Positions 1 through 5,406 of a stretch of DNA of 7,936 nt are shown piece by piece. Source of the DNA: an uncultured Clostridia bacterium (lineage in GTDB: Bacteria; Bacillota; Clostridia; Oscillospirales; Acutalibacteraceae); NCBI GenBank assembly GCA_945221685.1, contig CALYNN010000070.1:1-7936 (forward strand), written 5' to 3'. The position numbers and the translations under genes are program-made. The notes beneath the pieces are model-generated. The model was not told the origin of the DNA. It ran no database searches and worked only from the letters and a program-made list of their open reading frames with translations. How positions within the stretch are numbered: position 1 is the stretch's first letter; each line of letters opens with the position of its first letter.

Positions 1-59
1 TTAGGGAGACCTCTGCCCGAGGTAGCAAATATAACATGTAGTTCGTCCTTAATTATTTA
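1..59 (-). other. In-frame TAA followed by residual methyltransferase coding sequence
   Basis: Reading the minus strand past the TAA at 57-59 in the same frame gives IIKDELHVIFATSGRGLPK (the last codon is incomplete). The RlmL/YpsC family has, at exactly this point, a strand of the type x-I-x-K-D-x-x-x-I-x-x-DTSGxGLHKRGYR. The TSGxGL core and KD are kept, while the expected D before TSG reads A and the expected H after GL reads P. There is no frameshift. A cluster of changes at conserved positions within 60 bases of the window end suits either a decaying gene or poor base quality at a contig end. Confidence 0.7.
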
Positions 60-482
60 AAAGTGTATTTTATGTACTGGAACGATTTCCTCAAACCAAG
101 ATATTCCATAATCCTGCTTAAGAGATTCAACCACTGCCTTTTTTATAATCCTTTGACAGTCGGGAACCGAATGAAGTGCAGAATTAATTGAATAGCCTTT
201 TACGGGAAATGTATCCTTGGAGCCGATAAACTCCGACCAGGGCAGCGATTTTACTCCCTGAAACAATTCTTCAAAGGTGCATGCGCGAAAACGGTCAAGC
301 ACAATAAGAATTCTTTCGGCAAAGCGGCTGTTGATATTAGCCCTGCATAAAATATTTTCGTTGCCCTCAAAGAATACTCTTCCGTTTTCGGCAACAACAT
401 TTTCGGCATTCATTTGCTTCAGCTCGTCGCTGACAAGTCCCTCAAGTCCCAACAGACAGGGTGCGGTCATCTGCAAGTACAT
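57..482 (-). CDS. THUMP-domain 23S rRNA methyltransferase (RlmL/YpsC-like), N-terminal part ending at a premature stop
   Basis: The 141 residues match the N-terminal THUMP half of the class I SAM-dependent RNA guanine-N2 methyltransferases of the RlmL/YpsC family, which are normally about 370 to 380 residues. Seen: the opening APCLLGLEGLVSDELK (residues 7-22), GRVFFEG (34-40), the RFAERILI segment (53-60) and the THUMP core FPVKGYSINSALHSVPDCQ (92-110). The catalytic Rossmann domain with its NPPYG motif is absent; it would lie beyond base 1. The frame stops at TAA (57-59), but family-like sequence continues in the same frame to the window edge, so this is a broken or misread gene, not a short protein. 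The ATG at 480-482 has AAAGGA about 7 bases upstream; Met5 is a possible alternative start. The gene follows the divIC terminator. An A/T-rich TATAAA lies upstream at about 508-513, but I could not pair it with a convincing -35 box. Confidence 0.8.
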   Translation of the reverse strand: MYLQMTAPCLLGLEGLVSDELKQMNAENVVAENGRVFFEGNENILCRANINSRFAERILIVLDRFRACTFEELFQGVKSLPWSEFIGSKDTFPVKGYSINSALHSVPDCQRIIKKAVVESLKQDYGISWFEEIVPVHKIHF

Positions 483-537
483 ATTTAATTCCTTTAACTA
501 TTTTTTTTATAAAGAGGTAGGCATAACTGAATATTGC

Positions 538-563
538 AAAAAAAGACCGAGTAAACTCGGTCT
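538..563 (-). terminator. Rho-independent terminator after divIC
   Basis: On the minus strand the arms AGACCGAG and CTCGGTCT pair perfectly around a four-base loop (TTTA), followed by a run of T (complement of the A-run at 538-544). The hairpin starts about 9 bases after the divIC stop. It is the strongest terminator in the window and should end the mazG-to-divIC transcript, isolating the methyltransferase gene downstream. Confidence 0.9.
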
Positions 564-572
564 AATAAAATT

Positions 573-911
573 TTACTCGCTGGCGGAAATATCGTAAAAA
601 ACTATTTCATTTGATTTGGCATAGCCTTTTTCGCGCGCCTTTTGTTCAATATACGAGTCTTTATTTTCACTATCGAGAACCGCCTTTAGCTCGTCGTTCT
701 TTTTCTGCTGCTCATCACACTGGGCAACAAGCTCCTGCTTTTGAACCTGAAGGCGATTAATATCGGAAGAATTTTTTACAAGTGTGAATGTTAAAAACAC
801 AAAAGCAGATACGACAATTAAAGCCATTGCTCCGAGAAACAATTTCTTTTTATTGGCAATAAACTTATTTACTACGCTTTCTTTGCCTTTTTGCACTGTC
901 ACCTTTATCAT
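573..911 (-). CDS. divIC: Septum formation initiator, FtsB/DivIC family
   Basis: This 112-residue single-pass membrane protein has the FtsB/DivIC layout: a basic cytoplasmic N-terminus, one hydrophobic helix at about 24-45, a coiled coil at about 49-84 (INRLQVQKQELVAQ...), and the family C-terminal signature YIEQKAREKGYAKSNEIVF (87-105). In the family, DivIC pairs with FtsL at the division site and connects to the septal peptidoglycan synthase. Its position directly after yabQ matches Bacillus and Clostridia, which supports DivIC over other FtsB-like proteins. The ATG at 909-911 makes the gene overlap the yabQ end by 47 bases. That start has a GGGG directly against the ATG and no well-spaced ribosome site, so the exact start is uncertain; GTG codons 4 and 6 are alternatives. 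Translation is probably coupled to yabQ. A strong terminator follows. Confidence 0.87.
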   Translation of the reverse strand: MIKVTVQKGKESVVNKFIANKKKLFLGAMALIVVSAFVFLTFTLVKNSSDINRLQVQKQELVAQCDEQQKKNDELKAVLDSENKDSYIEQKAREKGYAKSNEIVFYDISASE

Positions 912-1314
912 CCCCGATTTTAGTTTTTATGACCTTGGCGCTCTTTTCTTTAATATTATAATATATACCGTGCGGTAATTGCAATACTTTTTTAAAACTT
1001 TTTATTCTGTTTTTTAATTTTTTTAACCGTATTTTAATCTTTTTTGCTACGGCGACTTCAAGCCCTTTCGTAACACTGCCCAAGGTAAAAATATAAAGCA
1101 GAAAGCCAAGCATAATAAAAGCCGGATAATATATTCTGATTGAGCCGCTGTTAAAAATCAAAATATAGCAATAAAATACCACGGCAAAGAAAACACAATA
1201 CAAAAAATCAAAGAAAAATTTGTCGTTTAAAATAAGCCGCAAAAGCCTGAAAATATCGTAGCAGGCACCCATAATTCCGCCTAAAAGCACAGCATAAAAC
1301 AGTGCCTCAGCCAC
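865..1314 (-). CDS. yabQ: Spore cortex biosynthesis protein YabQ
   Basis: The 149 residues begin with the YabQ-type motif GGIMGACYDIFRLLR (12-26) inside the first membrane segment. Further hydrophobic segments lie at about 36-55 and 62-82, followed by a long, very basic cytoplasmic tail (91-149, rich in K and R). In B. subtilis YabQ is a sporulation membrane protein needed for cortex formation; its biochemical role is not known. The start is GTG (1312-1314), with AGAGG about 8 bases upstream, and it overlaps the end of yabP by 8 bases, so the two are translationally coupled. Its 3' end overlaps divIC by 47 bases; the last 16 residues (GDDKGDSAKRQRKRSK) are encoded within the overlap. Identity rests on the N-terminal motif, topology and synteny. 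Confidence 0.88.
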   Translation of the reverse strand: MAEALFYAVLLGGIMGACYDIFRLLRLILNDKFFFDFLYCVFFAVVFYCYILIFNSGSIRIYYPAFIMLGFLLYIFTLGSVTKGLEVAVAKKIKIRLKKLKNRIKSFKKVLQLPHGIYYNIKEKSAKVIKTKIGDDKGDSAKRQRKRSK

Positions 1315-1573
1315 CGAACAGCCTCTTTAATATTGAGCTTGAGGTGATTTTTTCGCTATAGCTTATTGAGGATATTTTTCCGCTGACGGTGAGCAATCCG
1401 CTTTCAAGGCTCAACTCCTCTACATGAAGAAGCTCTCCTTTAATATTTAATTCTCCGCAGTCGCATATAACAAGTATTTCCTGCTCGTTAAAGGCATCTA
1501 CATCGTTTACCCCTGTTACCGACAGTCTTTCTCTGTTTACAAGCGACAGGCTGTGCTGTACTTCATTTTCCAT
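1307..1573 (-). CDS. yabP: Sporulation protein YabP (YabP/YqfC family)
   Basis: This is an 88-residue protein of the usual family length. Family features visible are GVNDVDAFNEQEILVICDCG (21-40), NIKGELLHVEELSLESGLLTVSGKI (43-67) and the closing ISSISYSE (67-74): short beta strands with the 'L-x-I-K-G ... L-x-L-E-S-G-x-L-x-V-x-G-x-I' rhythm. B. subtilis yabP is expressed in the mother cell during sporulation; the molecular function is unknown. The ATG at 1571-1573 has AGGTGAT upstream, but this site lies in the 3' arm of a terminator-like hairpin (1574-1605), so expression may be controlled there. The gene overlaps yabQ by 8 bases downstream. The clear motif match and the rqcP/yabQ neighbours make the call firm. 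Confidence 0.93.
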   Translation of the reverse strand: MENEVQHSLSLVNRERLSVTGVNDVDAFNEQEILVICDCGELNIKGELLHVEELSLESGLLTVSGKISSISYSEKITSSSILKRLFGG

Positions 1574-1605
1574 AAAAAATCACCTGCTTAATATTATGCA
1601 GGTGA
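1574..1605 (-). terminator. Terminator-like hairpin that also encloses the yabP ribosome binding site
   Basis: On the minus strand an 8-bp stem, TCACCTGC with GCAGGTGA (five G-C pairs), closes a 10-base A/T loop and is followed by six T that abut the yabP ATG. The 3' arm contains AGGTGA, the only plausible yabP ribosome site. The hairpin begins about 12 bases after the rqcP stop. It should act as an intrinsic terminator for transcripts arriving from rqcP and would mask the yabP ribosome site in any read-through transcript. The loop contains CATAAT, which could be part of a -10 box for a transcript starting in the 3' arm; I found no good -35 partner. Confidence 0.7.
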
Positions 1606-1617
1606 AAATGATTTTAT

Positions 1618-1857
1618 TTACAATTGCTCGTACATTTTTGAAGCATCCTCTTTAAGCTTATGCTCTGCTACCTCTGTTACCCTATAGCTTTTTTCCGTGG
1701 CGCCGAAGGTGATTTTAATTATGTCACCAATCTTAACATCGTACGAGGCTCTTGCAGGCTTTGAGTTAACCTGAACCTTGCCGGCGTCGCACGCCTCATT
1801 TGCAACAGTTCTGCGCTTTATAATTCTTGAAACCTTTAAGTATTTATCTAATCTCAT
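1618..1857 (-). CDS. rqcP: S4-domain RNA-binding protein RqcP (YabO)
   Basis: This 79-residue protein is almost entirely one S4 RNA-binding domain: MRLDKYLKVSRIIKRRTVANEACDAGKVQVNSKPA (1-35), then the strand with KIGDIIKI (42-49). B. subtilis RqcP (formerly YabO, an Hsp15 relative) binds stalled 50S subunits carrying peptidyl-tRNA and works with RqcH to add alanine tails that mark stalled peptides for degradation. The length and the conserved R/K-rich first helices agree. The ATG at 1855-1857 has GGAG about 5 bases upstream. It lies between the hup hairpin and the yabP hairpin and is likely reached by read-through from the mazG promoter, since I see no separate promoter in the 71-base gap. 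Position beside yabP supports RqcP over other small S4 proteins. Confidence 0.92.
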   Translation of the reverse strand: MRLDKYLKVSRIIKRRTVANEACDAGKVQVNSKPARASYDVKIGDIIKITFGATEKSYRVTEVAEHKLKEDASKMYEQL

Positions 1858-1881
1858 AACAACTCCGAATCATTGCGTTAA

Positions 1882-1913
1882 ACTAATTAAGGCACCGCCC
1901 AGCGATGCCTTAA
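1882..1913 (-). terminator. Hairpin after hup, probable partial terminator
   Basis: TTAAGGCA and TGCCTTAA form a perfect 8-bp stem (1887-1894 with 1906-1913). After one mismatch an inner CGC/GCG stem closes on a three-base loop. On the minus strand it is followed by TTAATTAGTTT, an interrupted U-tract, so termination may be incomplete. It lies about 15 bases after the hup stop and could both end or stabilise an abundant hup message and limit read-through into rqcP. Confidence 0.6.
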
Positions 1914-1928
1914 AGATAATGCTATTGA

Positions 1929-2201
1929 TTATTTTACAGCGTCCTTAAGAGCTGCGCCTGCCTTGAAAGCAGGAACCTTTGAAGCAGGAATTGACATTGG
2001 AGCCTTTGTAAGAGGATTAATGCCTGTACGAGCTGCGCGCTCTTTAACTGAAAATGTACCGAAGCCGACAAGAGAAACCTTATCGCCGTCAGCAAGAGCT
2101 TCCTTAACAGCGTCTAATACTGCTGTTACTGCTGCGTCTGCATCCTTCTTTGAAAGTGCTGCCTTTTCTGCAACTGCTGCTACAAGTTCTGTTTTGTTCA
2201 T
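1929..2201 (-). CDS. hup: HU-family nucleoid DNA-binding protein
   Basis: The 90 residues have standard HU length and layout: an N-terminal helical dimerisation part MNKTELVAAVAEKAALSKKDADAAV (1-25), the GFGTF turn (46-50), the DNA-binding beta arm (54-79) and the C-terminal helix KAGAALKDAVK (80-90). HU dimers bend and compact DNA with little sequence preference. The arm reads TGINP where Bacillus HU has GRNP: the DNA-intercalating proline (63) is kept, but the preceding arginine is isoleucine. I recall the TGINP form from other Clostridia, so it is probably a lineage trait. The ribosome site GGAGG sits 9 bases before the ATG and is the best in the window, as expected for an abundant protein. 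It lies 26 bases after mazG, a place where B. subtilis has no hup. Confidence 0.97.
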   Translation of the reverse strand: MNKTELVAAVAEKAALSKKDADAAVTAVLDAVKEALADGDKVSLVGFGTFSVKERAARTGINPLTKAPMSIPASKVPAFKAGAALKDAVK

Positions 2202-2227
2202 ATTAAAATTCCTCCGTTTTTTGCTGA

Positions 2228-3034
2228 TTACTCAGCTAATATTTCTTTTGCCTCATCCCAAAGAGCATCAAGGATTTCGAGAGGTGCATCGTTAACAGAT
2301 ATTCCTTTTTCTTCTGCAAGCTGTTCAACCAAAGTAAAGCGCTTAATGAACTTATCGGTGGAGGCCTTAAGAGCCTCCTCGCTGTCAACGCTTAAAAATC
2401 TGGCAACATTTACACAGGAAAAAAGCACATCGCCGAATTCATCTTCAATCTCCTGTTGGCTTTTATGAGATACGGCATTATTCAACTCGTTAATCTCTTC
2501 CTGAATTTTATTTAAGGCACCGCTGATATTCTGCCAATCAAAGCCTGACTTTGATGCCTTGCTCTGCACCTTTTGCGCACGCATAAGCGCAGGCAGCTCC
2601 AACGGAATATCGGATAAAATCCGACTGCATTTATCCCGGCCCTTGGTTTTCTGCTTAACGGAATCCCAAACCGAAAGAACCTCCTGCACATTGCTTGCCT
2701 CTACATTTGAAAACACATGGGGATGACGGATAATAAGCTTGCGGCAAAGCTCATCGCATATGTCGCCGAAATCAAAATTACCCTGCTCCCTTTCCATTTC
2801 GCAGTGAAGCATAATCTGCAATAGCACATCGCCAAGCTCTTCGCGAAGGCCGTCAACGCTTTCTTTGTTTATTGCCTCGATTACCTCGTAGGTTTCTTCA
2901 ATAAAATTCTTCTTAATTGAAAAGTGGGTTTGCTCACGGTCCCAAGGGCAACCGTCAGGAGCTCTCAGGATTGTGATAATTGAAATTAAATCATCTATTG
3001 AGTATTTATCTTTTCTTTCAAATTCAACCGCCAC
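2228..3034 (-). CDS. mazG: Nucleoside triphosphate pyrophosphohydrolase MazG
   Basis: At 268 residues this matches stand-alone two-domain MazG (about 265). Visible in the first domain are DGCPWDREQTHFSIKKNFIEETYE (27-50) and EELGDVLLQ (65-73), whose acidic residues form the metal site, then IIRHPHVF (101-108). The second MazG domain has EEINEL (179-184) and DEFGDVLFSCVN (198-209). MazG hydrolyses (d)NTPs to monophosphates and pyrophosphate, clearing non-canonical nucleotides or lowering (p)ppGpp. The B. subtilis counterpart YabN carries an extra N-terminal tetrapyrrole-methylase-like domain that is absent here. The start is GTG (3032-3034), with AGAGAG upstream and an in-frame TAA 21 bases before it, so no upstream start exists. 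It is the first gene after the promoter at 3070-3098. Confidence 0.95.
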   Translation of the reverse strand: MAVEFERKDKYSIDDLISIITILRAPDGCPWDREQTHFSIKKNFIEETYEVIEAINKESVDGLREELGDVLLQIMLHCEMEREQGNFDFGDICDELCRKLIIRHPHVFSNVEASNVQEVLSVWDSVKQKTKGRDKCSRILSDIPLELPALMRAQKVQSKASKSGFDWQNISGALNKIQEEINELNNAVSHKSQQEIEDEFGDVLFSCVNVARFLSVDSEEALKASTDKFIKRFTLVEQLAEEKGISVNDAPLEILDALWDEAKEILAE

Positions 3035-3069
3035 TTTTACACTCTCTTTCGATTAACTTGTCTTTTAAA

Positions 3070-3098
3070 ATGATACTATAAAAAGGCTGAAATTTCAA
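3070..3098 (-). promoter_or_regulatory. Sigma-A-type promoter for mazG-hup-rqcP-yabP-yabQ-divIC
   Basis: On the minus strand TTGAAA (3093-3098) and TATCAT (3070-3075) each match 5 of 6 consensus bases and are separated by exactly 17 bases. Transcription should start near 3062-3064, about 28 bases before the mazG GTG. A 10-base palindrome, TGAAATTTCA (3088-3097), overlaps the -35 box and could be an operator or chance. Confidence 0.75.
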
Positions 3099-3120
3099 GT
3101 ATTTGGCGATAAATTTTACA

Positions 3121-4767
3121 TTATTTGAAGCTTTTAATTTCTTTTATTGAAATTATTTTTAGGGTTATTAGTGAAATTGAATAAAAAACTACGAGAATTA
3201 TCAGCAAAATAACCAAATATAAAATTTTGCTTTCAAAAGCATCCGCATATTTTTTTATGCCGTCAACAGCAAAATAAGTTATAACTCCTGCAAAAATCGG
3301 CTTTATAAAAATGCTTTTCAAGTCAAAATCGGTATTTGTCTTTTTATGTATTGTGAGCATAGTTGATATAATTATTATTGTAAATCCCAAAAAATTTGAG
3401 ACACAGCTGCCGAGAATATTTATTTCGCTTTTTGTTACAAGGATAAAATTAATTAAAATACGAATTGCGGCGGCAACAATAAACGGAATAATTGTTTGCT
3501 TTGCAAAGCCTAAAGCCTGAGTACAGTAAACAGATGTAACCGCGGCACAGCACGGCAAAATTGTTACTGCACTGTAAAAAAGCAGAGCTCCTGCATTTTC
3601 AACAATATCGGGATTGCTTTTTGAATAAAAAAGCGAAAGAATATCCTTTGAGAAAAGCGCCAAAACAAGTCCTCCTGCAATACCCAAAACAACCGTATAT
3701 TTAAATATTTCATTAATCAGCCTTGTAAATCTTGCGGTGTCTGACTCAAAGGCGGCGCTGACTGCCGGCACTGCGGTAATGCCCAAAGCCATAACAACGG
3801 CAGGAACTAAATTTTTAAAATCAAGGGCGGCGGCAAATATGCCGTAAACATAAGTAAACAGGTCTTCTCCCTGCACACCGTAAATTTCTTCAAGCACGCT
3901 TTTATCGCAAAGGGTTAAGCAATACTGAATGCTTGAGGTATCTGCAAAATTTGACAGGCTTTGTATTACAGTTGCACACACAAGAGGCACGCTGAAGGCA
4001 AGCAGCTCGTTGTATGCGCTTTTATACTCGATTTTTCGTGAGCTGTAGCTTTTATAATTAATTTGAGTATATGCTTTTGCAAAAGCGTATGCCGCGATAC
4101 TGCCGAAGGTTGTACCAAGCATTGCGGCGGCAGAGGTAAAGGGATATATAGCGGAAAACGCCTGTTCCTCATTTTTCATTAAAGCACCCATAACAGTATT
4201 CGTCTGCAAATAGCAATTATAAAGACTGCTCATGGCAAGGCGGGCAAAAAGCAAGCCGAAAATCATTTTAACAAGCGCCTCAATAAGCTGACTTACGGCA
4301 GTGGGCTTCATATCAATAAAGCCCTCGCTGAAGGCTCTGTGGCAAGCGCAAAGGCAGGAAAAGAATACAGACGGAGCGATTGCAAAAACAGTATATATGC
4401 TTTTAGGCGAGGAGCAAATTAAATTTGAATAAGGCACTGCCAATGCGGCAACCGCCACAGCCCCTATTAACCCCGCAATAAAGAAAAGCTTTTTCGATGC
4501 CCTGCGAAGCTGAATAATTCTTGCCCTATTATTTTTGGCATTATATGTGCTTACAAGCTTTGTCAGTGCAATGGGGAAAGCGCCCATTGTAATAGCATGG
4601 ACGGGAAGATATAAATTATAAGCCACCGAAAAATAGCCTCTGCCCGTAGCGCCTATATACGAGGTAAGAGGTATTTTATATACTGCTCCTATAAGCTTAA
4701 CAAGAACGGCTGCAGCAAGCATAAACACAGCAGAGCCGATATATTTTTGCTTAATCCCCTTTTCCAC
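3121..4767 (-). CDS. spoVB: SpoVB/YabM-type polysaccharide flippase (MOP superfamily)
   Basis: This is a 548-residue polytopic membrane protein with about 14 hydrophobic segments, starting at 11-30 and ending at about 515-539. Family-typical stretches are KIPLTSYIGATGRGYFSVAYNLY (31-53, read in parts), GAFPIALTKLVS (62-73), RAFSEGFIDMKPTAVSQLIEALVK (144-167) and NLVPAVVMALGITAVPAVSAAF (319-340). SpoVB/MurJ-like proteins move lipid-linked cell wall or spore cortex precursors across membranes. The place next to mazG is the same as B. subtilis yabM, so spoVB versus yabM orthology cannot be settled here. The start is GTG (4765-4767), with AGGGTGAT well placed upstream; no ATG start precedes it. 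A terminator (4801-4840) separates it from the gene upstream, and I found no convincing promoter in the short remaining gap. Confidence 0.85.
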   Translation of the reverse strand: MEKGIKQKYIGSAVFMLAAAVLVKLIGAVYKIPLTSYIGATGRGYFSVAYNLYLPVHAITMGAFPIALTKLVSTYNAKNNRARIIQLRRASKKLFFIAGLIGAVAVAALAVPYSNLICSSPKSIYTVFAIAPSVFFSCLCACHRAFSEGFIDMKPTAVSQLIEALVKMIFGLLFARLAMSSLYNCYLQTNTVMGALMKNEEQAFSAIYPFTSAAAMLGTTFGSIAAYAFAKAYTQINYKSYSSRKIEYKSAYNELLAFSVPLVCATVIQSLSNFADTSSIQYCLTLCDKSVLEEIYGVQGEDLFTYVYGIFAAALDFKNLVPAVVMALGITAVPAVSAAFESDTARFTRLINEIFKYTVVLGIAGGLVLALFSKDILSLFYSKSNPDIVENAGALLFYSAVTILPCCAAVTSVYCTQALGFAKQTIIPFIVAAAIRILINFILVTKSEINILGSCVSNFLGFTIIIISTMLTIHKKTNTDFDLKSIFIKPIFAGVITYFAVDGIKKYADAFESKILYLVILLIILVVFYSISLITLKIISIKEIKSFK

Positions 4768-4800
4768 AAAATCACCCTGAAATTGATTTTCATAAGCAAG

Positions 4801-4840
4801 TAAAAGAAAAATAAAACAGGCAGAGTTAACATACTCTGCC
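4801..4840 (-). terminator. Rho-independent terminator after the coiled-coil gene
   Basis: GGCAGAGT (4819-4826) and ACTCTGCC (4833-4840) form a perfect 8-bp stem with a 6-base loop. On the minus strand it is followed by TGTTTTATTTTTCTTTT, a long U-rich tract. It lies about 50 bases after the stop of the 147-residue protein gene and 34 bases before the spoVB start codon. Confidence 0.88.
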
Positions 4841-4891
4841 TTAAATTATATTTATTAAATTTTATCTTTATGATTTTTGAAGAAAAGAAAA

Positions 4892-5335
4892 TTATTCCTG
4901 CGCGTCATTTTCGTCGGCAACGGTTGTCTCGACCTCAGCCTCCTGCTTTGGCGCGGAAGCCTTTTCCATTTCCTTTTGAATTGTTTCCTTTGTGCGCTGA
5001 ACGGTTTCGGCAAAGCTTGCTTTAATAGCTTCTATTTCCGAGCTGAGAAGCTCTGCTTTTTCCCTTGCCGCCGCAATTTTTTCGGCAGTATCCTTAAGCT
5101 CCTCCTCATCTGCCGCTTCGCCTGTCATTATACAATACTGAAGCTGACCGTATTTTTCGTAAAGCTTTGAAAGCTTTGATTTTGTATCAAGAAGCTCAAC
5201 CCTTTTTCTGCTTAATTCCAAATGCTCTGCGCTTTTCTTGCTGACGGTTTCCGCCATATCGCGTGTTTTGGCAAGCATTTCATCAAGCTTGGGATTATTA
5301 CCTGTTGAAAAGAAATCACTGAAAATGTTAGACAT
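4892..5335 (-). CDS. Uncharacterised coiled-coil protein with acidic tail
   Basis: I do not recognise a characterised family. The 147-residue product is soluble, has no signal peptide or membrane segment, and is mostly charged helix: a helical stretch at about 16-62, a short break around KYGQLQYCIMTGEAADEE (61-78), a second helix at about 79-125, then an acidic low-complexity tail (126-147). The layout recalls clostridial hypothetical proteins with a 'K-x-G-x-x-Y' turn between two helices, some ending in a zinc ribbon. Here no cysteine pairs follow, so a ribbon is absent; that comparison is from memory and weak. The ATG at 5333-5335 has a strong ribosome site (AGAGGTGAT). It has its own promoter (5354-5382) and terminator (4801-4840), so it is probably transcribed alone. 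The coding evidence is good; the function is unknown. Confidence 0.85.
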   Translation of the reverse strand: MSNIFSDFFSTGNNPKLDEMLAKTRDMAETVSKKSAEHLELSRKRVELLDTKSKLSKLYEKYGQLQYCIMTGEAADEEELKDTAEKIAAAREKAELLSSEIEAIKASFAETVQRTKETIQKEMEKASAPKQEAEVETTVADENDAQE

Positions 5336-5353
5336 TTAAATCACCTCTAATTT

Positions 5354-5382
5354 ATTATATTACAATTCGTAAAATATTGCAA
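5354..5382 (-). promoter_or_regulatory. Sigma-A-type promoter for the coiled-coil protein gene
   Basis: On the minus strand a perfect TATAAT (5354-5359) lies exactly 17 bases after TTGCAA (5377-5382; 4 of 6 matches to the -35 consensus). The start codon lies 18 bases beyond the -10 box and is preceded by AGAGGTGAT, giving a very short leader of about 10 to 12 bases. The promoter is in the 71-base gap after hemZ, in which I see no terminator. Confidence 0.72.
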
Positions 5383-5406
5383 TACTAAACGGCAATAAAC
5401 ACACGG

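Noticed and set aside
57..59. TAA in the methyltransferase frame as a recoded codon (selenocysteine, pyrrolysine or an altered genetic code)
   Set aside because: Selenocysteine uses UGA and pyrrolysine uses UAG. TAA ends several other genes in this window at their normal family lengths (dtd, hydrolase, mazG), so reassignment is not supported.
277..597. Plus-strand open frame across the methyltransferase start and the terminator
   Set aside because: It runs antisense through THUMP codons and through the divIC terminator, and its product looks like a reverse translation shadow with no recognisable domain.
2202..2300. Separate promoter for hup in the mazG 3' end
   Set aside because: I looked for -35/-10 pairs with 16 to 18 base spacing on the minus strand and found none that matched acceptably; an internal promoter cannot be excluded but is not supported.
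2360..2378. GGAGGC/GCCTCC inverted repeat as a terminator or regulatory hairpin
   Set aside because: It lies inside the mazG coding region at the conserved C-terminal domain, has no T-tract on either side, and is explained by codon choice.
1887..2523. Twelve-base repeat TTAAGGCACCGC at 1887-1898 and 2512-2523
   Set aside because: About one or two 12-base matches are expected by chance in a window of this size; one copy is inside mazG codons and neither is flanked by further similarity.
3966..4172. Short minus-strand open frame in the spoVB region
   Set aside because: It overlaps spoVB in another frame, has a composition rich in P, L, R and S typical of a frame shadow, and lies within clearly conserved SpoVB sequence.
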